Positions 16,038 to 23,179 of a stretch of 26,224 nucleotides of DNA are shown in pieces. Source of the stretch: Tepidiphilus sp. GTDB taxonomy: Bacteria; Pseudomonadota; Gammaproteobacteria; Burkholderiales; Rhodocyclaceae. Under the pieces are notes generated by a model, which was not told the origin of the DNA, ran no database searches, and saw nothing but the letters and a program-made list of their open reading frames with translations. A program made the translations under genes and the position numbers. The number at the start of each line of letters is the position of its first letter. The first letter of the stretch is position 1. The stretch spans positions 1 to 26,224 of the forward strand of contig JAQUGB010000006.1 in NCBI GenBank assembly GCA_028684345.1. The letters are read 5' to 3'.

Positions 16038-18242
16038 TCACCCCTGCCCTTCCCCTTCGAGCGGCAGCAAGTTCGGGTTGAGCAAAAAGCGGGCATCCGC
16101 GATCGCGTAGCCTCGTTCATGCATGATCACGGGATTGAGGTCGAGCTCGGAGATTTCGGGGTAGGCCCGCACGAAGTCGGCCACCTGGAGCAGCAAATCG
16201 ACCACGCGCGCCTCATCGACGCGCGGCAGGCCCCGTACGCCGTGCAGCAGCTTGTGCCCGCGCAGCTGGCGCAGCATGGATTCGGCGTCGTCACGCGTCA
16301 TGGGAACGGCACGGAAAGCCACGTCATTGAGCACCTCGACGAAGATCCCGCCCAAGCCGAACATCATCACGGGACCAAAGACGGGATCGCGCACCATCCC
16401 GATGATCACCTCCACCCCCTTGGGCGCCATGGGCATGGCGAGCACCCCATGGAGGTCCGCCTTGGGCGCGTACGCCCGGCACGAAGCGAGGATGCGCTCG
16501 TACGATTCGACGATGGCCTCGCGCCCCCGCACGTCGAGCCGAACGCCACCGGCATCACTTTTGTGCAGGATGTCGCGAGAGACGATCTTGAGGGCGAGCG
16601 GGCGATCCCCGAAACGCTCGAGCACCTGTTCGACGTCCTCGGGCGCGCGCATGAGCACCGACTCTCCGGCGGCGATGCCATGCGCGGCCAGAGTCGCCTT
16701 GGCTTCGTGCTCGTAGGGATTGCGTCCCTCCTGGGCCGCGCGCAAAAAGACTTCTCTCACGCAGGGCTGGGGCGACACGTGCCGTGCCTCCGGTTCGGAG
16801 CAACGGCGCAAATGATGGCCACGCTCGGCCAGGGCCTGCAACACCCGAACGGAATGCTCGATCGAGGCATATACCGGCAACCCCGCCTCGCGCAGGCGCC
16901 GCACCGCCGGAGGCTTGATGGGCGCATAGAGGCTATGCACCACCAAGGGTTTGTCGTGTTTCTGCCGCCATTCAGCGAAGGTCTCGGCACAGCGCATCTC
17001 ATTGCCGATGAGCTGCTCGCCAAATCTAATGGCATAGCCTCCGAACATACCCACCAGCAGCAGCGCATCGACGTTCTCGTCCTGGGCAAGGATGGACAGA
17101 CACTCCGCGAGAATGGCAGGATTGTCATCGGAGGCGCCCGCCACGTCGATCGGGTTGCGCAGCGAGGCCTGCGGCGGCAGGATGGCCGCCAGCCGCCGTA
17201 GCGTGCCCTCTTGCAAGGCGGCCAGCGACAGACCGGCCTCCACCAGACGGTCGACGGCGATCGTGGCCTGCCCCCCGCCGTCGGAGAGCACCGCCACGCG
17301 CGATCCAGGCGCCGCATTCCATGCCGCCAACCCCTCGGCCACCGGCAGCATCTCGTCCGATTGCTGCACCAGGCATACGCCGGCTTGACGCAATAGATCG
17401 ACCGTCATCGAATAGCTTCCCGCCAGCGCCCCCGTATGCGAGCGCGCCGCCACCTTGCCTGCTTCGGTCGCGCCCGACTTATAGACCACCACCGGTTTGT
17501 GGCGCGACACGGCGCGCGCGATCTCGAGAAAGCGCTGCCCTGAGCGGAACCCCTCGACGTACATCGTCACGACCCGCGTGTGGGATTCGCCACCCAGAAA
17601 ACGCAAGTAATCGTTGAAACCCAGATCGGTCTGGTTTCCTGGGCCGACGTAGATGGAAAATCCCAATTCCCCGTGGTATTGGGCCTCGAGCACGAGCGAG
17701 AGCAGCATGTTGCCCGACTGCGAGATGAAAGCGACATGTCCTGGACGCACCCCCCGCAAACCCAGCAAGTCGAGTCCGATGGTCAGGTTGAACATGCCGG
17801 AGGTATTGGGACCGATCACGCGCACACCATGCTTCTGCGCTGCCGCCAGCAAAGCCTCTTCGAGACGCTCCCCCTCCGGACCGCTTTCACGGAATCCCCC
17901 GGCGACGACCACCACCCCTTTGATGCCCTTGCGGCCGCATTCTTCCACCAAGCCGGGCACGGTGGCGGCCGGGGTGCAAATCACCGCCAAATCGACCTCA
18001 CCGGGAAGTTCTTCGACATTGCGGTAACAGCGCCGTCCGAGGACCATCTCCTCGCGCGGATGAATGGGATAGATGGCGCCACGATAGCCGGCCTCGATCA
18101 GCCCCTGCACGGCCTTGTAGCCGCGCTTGCCGGGCACCGCGGAGGCCCCAACGATGGCCACCGCTCGGGGAAAGAACACGGGAGCGAGCGGATCGGGGGA
18201 GATCTCGGCGGAAACGGCGGTCGGCATCTCAGGCTGATTCAT
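16038..18242 (-). CDS. ADP-forming (NDP-forming) acyl-CoA synthetase, fused alpha-beta
   Basis: Cytoplasmic enzyme that joins CoA to a carboxylic acid at the cost of ATP, releasing ADP and phosphate. The 734 residues have a CoA-binding Rossmann domain (FFPRAVAIVGASAVPGKRG), succinyl-CoA-ligase-like domains with the phospho-accepting histidine in SHTGALAG (H269), and a C-terminal ATP-grasp domain (about 500-725) with LHKSDAGGVRL and ELDLNPVIM. This fused order is common in bacteria and is often annotated acetate-CoA ligase, although substrates vary widely. The start has GGGAG 7 nt upstream and lies 3 bp after the enoyl-CoA hydratase stop, so the two are almost surely cotranscribed. The TAXI-TRAP genes follow downstream. 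Confidence 0.92.
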   Translation of the reverse strand: MNQPEMPTAVSAEISPDPLAPVFFPRAVAIVGASAVPGKRGYKAVQGLIEAGYRGAIYPIHPREEMVLGRRCYRNVEELPGEVDLAVICTPAATVPGLVEECGRKGIKGVVVVAGGFRESGPEGERLEEALLAAAQKHGVRVIGPNTSGMFNLTIGLDLLGLRGVRPGHVAFISQSGNMLLSLVLEAQYHGELGFSIYVGPGNQTDLGFNDYLRFLGGESHTRVVTMYVEGFRSGQRFLEIARAVSRHKPVVVYKSGATEAGKVAARSHTGALAGSYSMTVDLLRQAGVCLVQQSDEMLPVAEGLAAWNAAPGSRVAVLSDGGGQATIAVDRLVEAGLSLAALQEGTLRRLAAILPPQASLRNPIDVAGASDDNPAILAECLSILAQDENVDALLLVGMFGGYAIRFGEQLIGNEMRCAETFAEWRQKHDKPLVVHSLYAPIKPPAVRRLREAGLPVYASIEHSVRVLQALAERGHHLRRCSEPEARHVSPQPCVREVFLRAAQEGRNPYEHEAKATLAAHGIAAGESVLMRAPEDVEQVLERFGDRPLALKIVSRDILHKSDAGGVRLDVRGREAIVESYERILASCRAYAPKADLHGVLAMPMAPKGVEVIIGMVRDPVFGPVMMFGLGGIFVEVLNDVAFRAVPMTRDDAESMLRQLRGHKLLHGVRGLPRVDEARVVDLLLQVADFVRAYPEISELDLNPVIMHERGYAIADARFLLNPNLLPLEGEGQG

Positions 18243-18245
18243 CGC

Positions 18246-19040
18246 TCATCTCCCGCGAAACCTGGGGGGGCGCTTCTCGGCGAACGCCACCACCCCCTCG
18301 CGCCAATCCTCGGTGGTCGCCACGAACGTCATTCCTTCCAACTCGGCGGCAAGGGCGGCTTCCAGCGAATTGCCCGCGGCGAGCAGCAAGGTGCGCTTGG
18401 CGAGCTCCATGGAAATGGGCGCCTTCTCGGCCAGGGCGCGTGCATAAAGCCGGGCAGATTCGAGAAAGCCCTCGTCGTCGAGCGCGCGGTTGGCCAGGCC
18501 CATGCGCTCGGCCCGCTCACCGTTGATGCGCTCACCGAAGAAGAGCAGCTCGCGCGCCCGCGCCAGCCCCACCAGCCGCGGCAGCAACCAGGTGATCCCG
18601 CCGCCGAGAAAGTTGCCGATCGACAACTCCGGAAAACCCAGCTTGGCGCTTTTGCTCATCAGCAGAAAATCGGCCGCCAGCGCCATCTCGGCCCCGGCCC
18701 CGAGGGCATAGCCGTGCACTGCCGCCACCACGGGCTTGGACAGGTGCAGGATGCGCCGGCACACCTCCTGTTCCCCTTCCAGATAGCGGCGCCGCTGGTA
18801 CGGTGTACGCTCGCCGCTGCCGTGCGCCTTGAGGTCGGCTCCCACGCAAAACGCCCGCCCCTCGCCGCGCAGCAGCACCACCCGGACGGTCTCGTCTTCC
18901 TCGGCTCGGCGCAAGGCTTCGCGCAGTGCGGCATAGACGGATTCATTGACCGCATTGAGCCGGTGCGGGCGATTGAACGCGAGCTCGGCCAAGCCCTCAT
19001 GCACAGCATAGCGCAGCGGCTCACTTTCTTCATCGCTCAT
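18246..19040 (-). CDS. Enoyl-CoA hydratase/isomerase family protein
   Basis: Crotonase-fold enzyme, 264 residues from the chosen start, predicted to add water across a 2-enoyl-CoA or a related acyl-CoA. The oxyanion-hole regions are visible (FCVGADLKAHG and GYALGAGAE), and both glutamates used by classic hydratases are present, in GAGAEMAL and FPELSIG. This favours hydration over isomerase-only activity. ATG 19040 has GAGGT 7 nt upstream. A GTG nine codons earlier (19067) with GGGAG is also credible. It is the first gene of the block with the acyl-CoA synthetase, which implies that the synthetase makes its substrate or a precursor. Natural substrate unknown. Confidence 0.9.
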   Translation of the reverse strand: MSDEESEPLRYAVHEGLAELAFNRPHRLNAVNESVYAALREALRRAEEDETVRVVLLRGEGRAFCVGADLKAHGSGERTPYQRRRYLEGEQEVCRRILHLSKPVVAAVHGYALGAGAEMALAADFLLMSKSAKLGFPELSIGNFLGGGITWLLPRLVGLARARELLFFGERINGERAERMGLANRALDDEGFLESARLYARALAEKAPISMELAKRTLLLAAGNSLEAALAAELEGMTFVATTEDWREGVVAFAEKRPPRFRGR

Positions 19041-19096
19041 GGACGGTACCTCGCTCGCTTCTACCACCGCACTCTCCCTCGACGGAATTCAAGTTG

Positions 19097-19127
19097 ATAA
19101 TAGAGCCAAAAACACGTCTTGCGCAAG
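19097..19127 (-). promoter_or_regulatory. Candidate promoter for the hydratase / acyl-CoA synthetase operon
   Basis: On the minus strand TTGCGC (19121-19126), an 18-bp spacer and TATTAT (19097-19102). A 10-bp palindrome CTTGCGCAAG (19118-19127) covers the -35, where a repressor could bind. The same gap holds the clc start on the other strand. Confidence 0.4.
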
Positions 19128-19157
19128 CTCGGACTCATTTTGCACTAAAATTCCTTT

Positions 19158-20537
19158 ATGCCTGACAACGACAAGCATTCTCCCGCCCCTACCCGTCGTT
19201 CGCAGCGGCTGCAGCGGCTGACGGTCTCCTTGCGGCGCTGGGAAGAAGAGCTGCCCATGGTATTTGCCGCCTGCCTGGTGGGGCTGCTCTCCGTGGGTTT
19301 TGCCAAGGCCGCGGAATGGGCCATCGAATTCCATGCCGACTTGCTCGATGGCCGTCCCTGGATAGGGCTCCTCCTCTCGCCCCTGGGTTTCGCCGCCATC
19401 GCCTGGATCACCCTGCGCTTCCTTCCCTCGGCCACCGGCAGCGGCATCCCGCAGGCGATCGCCGCCAGCCTGAGCACCGACGGCAGGCTGAAGCGCTCGC
19501 TCCTGTCGATTCCGATCGCCCTGGGCAAGATTCTCCTGACCACCCTGGGCCTACTGTGTGGCGCCTCGATCGGACGCGAAGGGCCAACGGTACAAGTCGC
19601 CTCGTCGGTGATGTACGCCCTGGCGGGAAAACGCAAGCGGCGGCGGCTTGCGTCCAGTCAAGCGTTGATCGTCGCCGGCGGAGGCGCCGGCGTGGCCGCC
19701 GCCTTCAACACTCCCCTTGGAGGCATCCTCTTTGCCATCGAAGAGATGTCCCATCGCCGTGCTTTCCAGGCAAACGGAACCCTGTTGACGGCCGTCATCT
19801 TCTCCGGGATCGTCTCCCTGCTTCTGCTCGGCAACTATACCTATTTCGGGCGCACCGATTTGGCCATGGGCATGGCCGACGGCTGGAAAGTGGTGCTCGC
19901 GATGGGCATCACCTGCGGCCTTCTGGGCAGCCTCTATGCGCGCGCGCTGATCGCTTTATCGCACCACGGCCTGCCCGGACGCGCCGGCCAATGGGCCAAA
20001 CGACACCCGATCTACCTGGCGGCGGCCTGCGGCCTGGGCACTGCCTTGTTGGGTTGGGTCACCGGCGGAGACATCTACGGCACAGGTTATCAGCAAGTCA
20101 AGTCGGCCCTGGAAGGCGAAGGCATGCTTCCATGGTATTTTTTCATCGCCAAGATGCTTGCCATCACTCTGGCATTCGTGAGCCGCATACCGGGAGGCGT
20201 ATTCGCACCCGCACTGGCCGTGGGCGCCGGCCTGGGCTCGCTCGTCGCCACGGGATTCCCGGGGTCGGCGCCCAATGTCTTCCTCGTGCTCGGCATGGTG
20301 GGTTTTCTTTCCGCCATGACGCAAACCCCCATCACGGCCTTCGTGATCGTGATGGAAATGACGGCAAACCATGAAATGCTCCTGCCTCTGATGGCGACGT
20401 CGCTGATCGCCTTCGCCCTCTCCCGCACCCTCGTGCGCACCCCCCTCTACCACGCCCTGGCGCGCGACACCCTACGCGCGGCGAGCGAGCGCCTCAAGCA
20501 GCAAAAACCCGTCCACCAAGACACGCCCGGCAACTGA
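19158..20537 (+). CDS. ClC family chloride transporter (probable Cl-/H+ antiporter)
   Basis: Inner-membrane ClC protein of about 459 residues. The conserved ion-pathway motifs are present: GSGIP (94-98), GREGP with the gating glutamate (E141), GGVFAP (345-350), and a tyrosine in TPLYHALAR (about 430) matching the inner-gate Tyr of E. coli ClC. The internal proton glutamate is also kept in LFAIEEM (E196), which suggests exchange of chloride for protons rather than a passive channel. No CBS domains follow. There is no Shine-Dalgarno before the ATG; a -10-like TAAAAT (19146-19151) sits only 6 nt upstream, so the message may be leaderless. It lies between the divergent hydratase operon and ectA, in the same direction as ectABCD. 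Confidence 0.93.
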   Translation: MPDNDKHSPAPTRRSQRLQRLTVSLRRWEEELPMVFAACLVGLLSVGFAKAAEWAIEFHADLLDGRPWIGLLLSPLGFAAIAWITLRFLPSATGSGIPQAIAASLSTDGRLKRSLLSIPIALGKILLTTLGLLCGASIGREGPTVQVASSVMYALAGKRKRRRLASSQALIVAGGGAGVAAAFNTPLGGILFAIEEMSHRRAFQANGTLLTAVIFSGIVSLLLLGNYTYFGRTDLAMGMADGWKVVLAMGITCGLLGSLYARALIALSHHGLPGRAGQWAKRHPIYLAAACGLGTALLGWVTGGDIYGTGYQQVKSALEGEGMLPWYFFIAKMLAITLAFVSRIPGGVFAPALAVGAGLGSLVATGFPGSAPNVFLVLGMVGFLSAMTQTPITAFVIVMEMTANHEMLLPLMATSLIAFALSRTLVRTPLYHALARDTLRAASERLKQQKPVHQDTPGN

Positions 20538-20678
20538 AGGACGCGTCGGCTCCATCGCACGGACACGGCGGCCCGGGGGGCGAGAATCTCCCGAATCCGA
20601 AGAAGATACCCATAAAGATTACAAAGAATGCACCCATCGATGGATGGGCTTATCATCAAAACCCCATGAAACAAATGG

Positions 20679-20707
20679 TTGACCCCTCCGCGATCGCGTG
20701 ATAGGGT
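20679..20707 (+). promoter_or_regulatory. Upstream ect promoter candidate with a palindrome in the spacer
   Basis: TTGACC (20679-20684), a 17-bp spacer and TAGGGT (20702-20707). The spacer contains a perfect 10-bp palindrome CGCGATCGCG (20689-20698). A second inverted repeat, CCCATC-GATG-GATGGG, lies upstream at 20633-20648. The -35 is good and the -10 is poor, so it may need an activator or special conditions. It is about 100 bp from ectA. Confidence 0.4.
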
Positions 20708-20745
20708 AAATAATGAAAAAACACAAGGGGATTCATGTGCAACCT

Positions 20746-20767
20746 TATTCATTGAATTTCATGAATA
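20746..20767. repeat. Inverted repeat upstream of ectA (operator candidate)
   Basis: TATTCAT (20746-20752) and ATGAATA (20761-20767) are exact reverse complements across 8 bp. The repeat ends 21 bp before the TATAAT at 20789, so it overlaps the place where a -35 would be. It contains CATTGAA, also found in the ehuB operator. Confidence 0.5.
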
Positions 20768-20788
20768 TTTCAGAAAAATACAAAATCA

Positions 20789-20794
20789 TATAAT
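20789..20794 (+). promoter_or_regulatory. -10 element immediately upstream of ectA
   Basis: A perfect TATAAT ends 15 nt before the ectA ATG, with no -35 match at 16-18 bp upstream. Transcription would start near 20801, leaving a leader of only about 9 nt. The lack of a -35 fits promoters driven by an activator or by a stationary-phase sigma factor, as reported for some ect operons. Confidence 0.45.
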
Positions 20795-20809
20795 TACATT
20801 TTCATTACA

Positions 20810-21373
20810 ATGAACGCATCGTATTCTTCGAACGAAAACCCATCCCCCGATACGCCGACATTCCGGAAACCCCGGCCGGAAGACGGGCCGCGCGTCACGC
20901 GCCTCATTGCCCGGTGCCCACCGCTCGACCCCAACTCGGCCTATTGCAATCTGTTGCAATGTACGCACTTCGCCGATACCTGCATCCTGGCCGAGCATCC
21001 GAACGAGGATGAATTGCTGGGCTGGATCTCCGGGTACCGTATTCCGAATGCGCCGGACAAACTCTTCGTCTGGCAAGTCGCGGTGGCCGAAACGGCCCGG
21101 GGCCGGGGGCTCGCCGGCAGACTACTCGAGCGCTTGCTCGCCCGGCCCGGACTGAACGACGTGCGCTTCATCGTCACCACCATCACCCCCGACAACGACG
21201 CTTCCTGGGCGTTCTTTCGCGGATTCGCCGCCCGCCATGGCTATTCGATCGCCGAACGGCCGCTGTTCGAGAAAGAACGCCATTTCGCCGGCCGACACGA
21301 GACCGAATGGGAACTGACGATCGGTCCCCTGTCTGCCGTCCATTCCGCTCCTTCTGGAGGAAATACGCCATGA
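20810..21373 (+). CDS. ectA: L-2,4-diaminobutyrate N-gamma-acetyltransferase EctA
   Basis: Second step of ectoine synthesis: acetylates diaminobutyrate with acetyl-CoA to give N-gamma-acetyl-diaminobutyrate. The 187-residue GNAT protein shows the EctA core FRKPRPEDG, CPPLDPNSAYCNLLQCTHFA and the acetyl-CoA loop ARGRGLAG (96-103). The N-terminus has about 17 extra, Ser/Asn/Pro-rich residues. ATG 20810 is the only sensible start: an in-frame stop lies at 20762 and there is no other ATG before the conserved region. Unusually, no Shine-Dalgarno precedes it; the upstream bases are CATTTTCATTACA. The stop overlaps the ectB start (ATGA), so translation is coupled. First gene of ectABC(D). Confidence 0.97.
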   Translation: MNASYSSNENPSPDTPTFRKPRPEDGPRVTRLIARCPPLDPNSAYCNLLQCTHFADTCILAEHPNEDELLGWISGYRIPNAPDKLFVWQVAVAETARGRGLAGRLLERLLARPGLNDVRFIVTTITPDNDASWAFFRGFAARHGYSIAERPLFEKERHFAGRHETEWELTIGPLSAVHSAPSGGNTP

Positions 21374-22680
21374 GCAGACCCGAACCTTCCCATGCCCTGC
21401 CCGATCGCTCGATCTACGAGCGGCGCGAATCCAAGGTGCGCAGCTACTGCCGCGCCATGCCCCGACAGTTCGTCAAAGCCATGGGACCCTGGATGTACGA
21501 CGATCGGGGCGGGCGCTATCTCGACTTCCTGAGTGGATGCTCGACGCTCAACTACGGCCACAACCATCCCGTGCTCAAACAAGCGCTCATCGAGCACATC
21601 CAAAACGATGGCATCACCCACGGCCTCGATCTGCACACCCGGGCCAAGGCGGAATTCCTGCAAACGTTCGAGGAGCTCATCCTCGAGCCTCGTGGACTCG
21701 ACTACGTGGCGATGTTCCCCGGTCCCACGGGCACCAATGCCGTGGAAGCCGCTCTGAAACTCGCCCGCAAGGTGACCGGGCGCAATCTCGTGATCGCTTT
21801 CACCAACGGATTCCACGGCATGACGTTGGGCTCGCTTGCCTGTACCGGCAACGCGGCCAAGCGTCAAGGCGCCGGAGTGCCGCTCGACAACGTCGTGCAC
21901 GAGCCCTACGACGGCTATTACGGCCCGGACGTCGATACCGCCGAGCTGCTCGAACGCCGCCTCTCCGACGGTTCGAGCGGGCTCGACGCCCCGGCCGCGA
22001 TCCTCGTGGAAACGGTGCAAGGCGAGGGCGGTCTCAATTGCGCCTCGGCCGCATGGTTGCGCAAGATCGCCGCTCTGGCCAAGCGCCATGGAGCCCTGTT
22101 CATCATCGACGACATCCAGGCCGGATGCGGCCGGACCGGCGGATTCTTCAGCTTCGAAGAGGCCGGGATCGAACCCGACATCGTCACCCTGGCCAAGTCG
22201 CTCTCGGGCCTGGGATTGCCCTTTGCGCTCACGCTCTTCCGGCGCGAGCTCGACGTCTGGAAGCCGGGCGAGCACAACGGTACTTTCCGGGGCAACAATC
22301 ATGCATTCGTCACGGCCACGGCAGCCTTGCGCCATTTCTGGAGCGACGGCGAATTCGCCGGTGAAGTCTCGCGGCGCGGCGAATATCTGGCCGAGCGGCT
22401 CGAGCGCATGGCCGAGGCGCACGGGCTCGAGACCCGCGGCCGCGGCATGATGCGCGGCATCGTCCTGCCCAATGGCGCGCTGGCGGCCAAGGTCACCGCC
22501 GCCTGCTTCGAGCGCGGGCTCATCATCGAGACGAGCGGAGCCGACGATGAAGTCGTCAAGGTGCTCGCCCCGCTGAACATCGACGACGAGATCTTCGCCC
22601 AAGGCTTGGACATCGTCGAAGAATGCGTAGCCAATGCCATGAACGAGTACGCCCACACATCGCTGGAGGTAACCAAATGA
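21370..22680 (+). CDS. ectB: L-2,4-diaminobutyrate--2-oxoglutarate transaminase EctB
   Basis: First committed step of ectoine synthesis: transfers the amino group of glutamate to aspartate 4-semialdehyde. The 436-residue class III PLP aminotransferase has GPTGTNAVEAALKLAR (phosphate binding), the IDDIQAGCGRTG segment with the ring-contacting Asp and Gln (D248, Q250), and the PLP-bearing lysine in LAKSLSG (K276). GGAGG nine nt before ATG 21370 sets the start. Both ends overlap neighbours by ATGA, ectA before and ectC after. The length is typical for EctB, with no sign of damage. Confidence 0.97.
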   Translation: MSRPEPSHALPDRSIYERRESKVRSYCRAMPRQFVKAMGPWMYDDRGGRYLDFLSGCSTLNYGHNHPVLKQALIEHIQNDGITHGLDLHTRAKAEFLQTFEELILEPRGLDYVAMFPGPTGTNAVEAALKLARKVTGRNLVIAFTNGFHGMTLGSLACTGNAAKRQGAGVPLDNVVHEPYDGYYGPDVDTAELLERRLSDGSSGLDAPAAILVETVQGEGGLNCASAAWLRKIAALAKRHGALFIIDDIQAGCGRTGGFFSFEEAGIEPDIVTLAKSLSGLGLPFALTLFRRELDVWKPGEHNGTFRGNNHAFVTATAALRHFWSDGEFAGEVSRRGEYLAERLERMAEAHGLETRGRGMMRGIVLPNGALAAKVTAACFERGLIIETSGADDEVVKVLAPLNIDDEIFAQGLDIVEECVANAMNEYAHTSLEVTK

Positions 22681-23078
22681 TCGTGCGTTCGGTCGACGAG
22701 CTGCGTGACGGTGAGCGTCACGTCAAATCCAAAGGCTGGGACAGCATCCGCTTGCTGCTGAAGAAAGACGGCATGGGGTTTTCCTACCACGTCACTCGCC
22801 TCTACGCCGGAGAGACGCTGGAATTCCACTACCGCAACCACCTCGAAGCCGTCTTGGTGATCGAAGGCACCGGCACCATCGAGGATCTGGGTACGGGTCA
22901 AATCCACGTGCTGCGCCCAGGGGTCATGTACGCCCTCAATGAGCACGATCGGCACATCGTACGCCCCACCACGGACATCGTCTGTGTGTGCGCCTTCAAT
23001 CCTCCGGTCACCGGCGCGGAAGTGCATGACGAGACCGGCGCCTATCCGGCCGAGCACGAATACGCTCGATCCCAATAG
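22677..23078 (+). CDS. ectC: L-ectoine synthase EctC
   Basis: Closes the ring of N-gamma-acetyl-diaminobutyrate to ectoine in the cytoplasm. It is a 133-residue cupin, within the usual 128-137 range. The start MIVRSVDELRDGERHVKSKG is standard. The metal-site residues known from EctC structures fall at their expected numbers: E57 (NHLEAV), Y85 (GVMYAL) and H93 (DRHIV). The start overlaps the ectB stop (ATGA) and has GGAGG 6 nt upstream. A longer in-frame extension upstream would lie inside ectB and is not needed. It is followed by a strong hairpin before ectD. Confidence 0.97.
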   Translation: MIVRSVDELRDGERHVKSKGWDSIRLLLKKDGMGFSYHVTRLYAGETLEFHYRNHLEAVLVIEGTGTIEDLGTGQIHVLRPGVMYALNEHDRHIVRPTTDIVCVCAFNPPVTGAEVHDETGAYPAEHEYARSQ

Positions 23079-23103
23079 CGCGCCGTCACATCGCCCCTTC
23101 CGA

Positions 23104-23150
23104 CGTTGGCACCCCTCGCTTCGTCGAGGAGGGGTGCCAACGCTGCTTTT
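23104..23150 (+). terminator. Hairpin between ectC and ectD (terminator or attenuator)
   Basis: CGTTGGCACCCCTC (23104-23117) pairs perfectly over 14 bp with GAGGGGTGCCAACG (23129-23142) around an 11-nt loop. A four-T run follows at 23147-23150, 4 nt after the stem. The stem is very stable but the T tract is short and offset, so read-through into ectD is likely. It would lower ectD relative to ectABC or protect the ectABC 3' end. Confidence 0.65.
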
Positions 23151-23179
23151 GCAATTTGGTCAGTCAGAAAGGAGGACGC

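Noticed and set aside
17580..19097. Long plus-strand frame (505 codons) across the acyl-CoA synthetase and hydratase
   Set aside because: Antisense to two well-supported genes, with no recognisable domain and a His-rich composition.
20761..20793. Ten-codon frame (MNISEKYKII) just upstream of ectA as a regulatory leader peptide
   Set aside because: No ribosome site, and it would lie upstream of the predicted transcript start from the proximal -10.
21241..22656. Long minus-strand frame (471 codons) over ectB
   Set aside because: Mirror of a strongly coding gene; no motif and no ribosome site.
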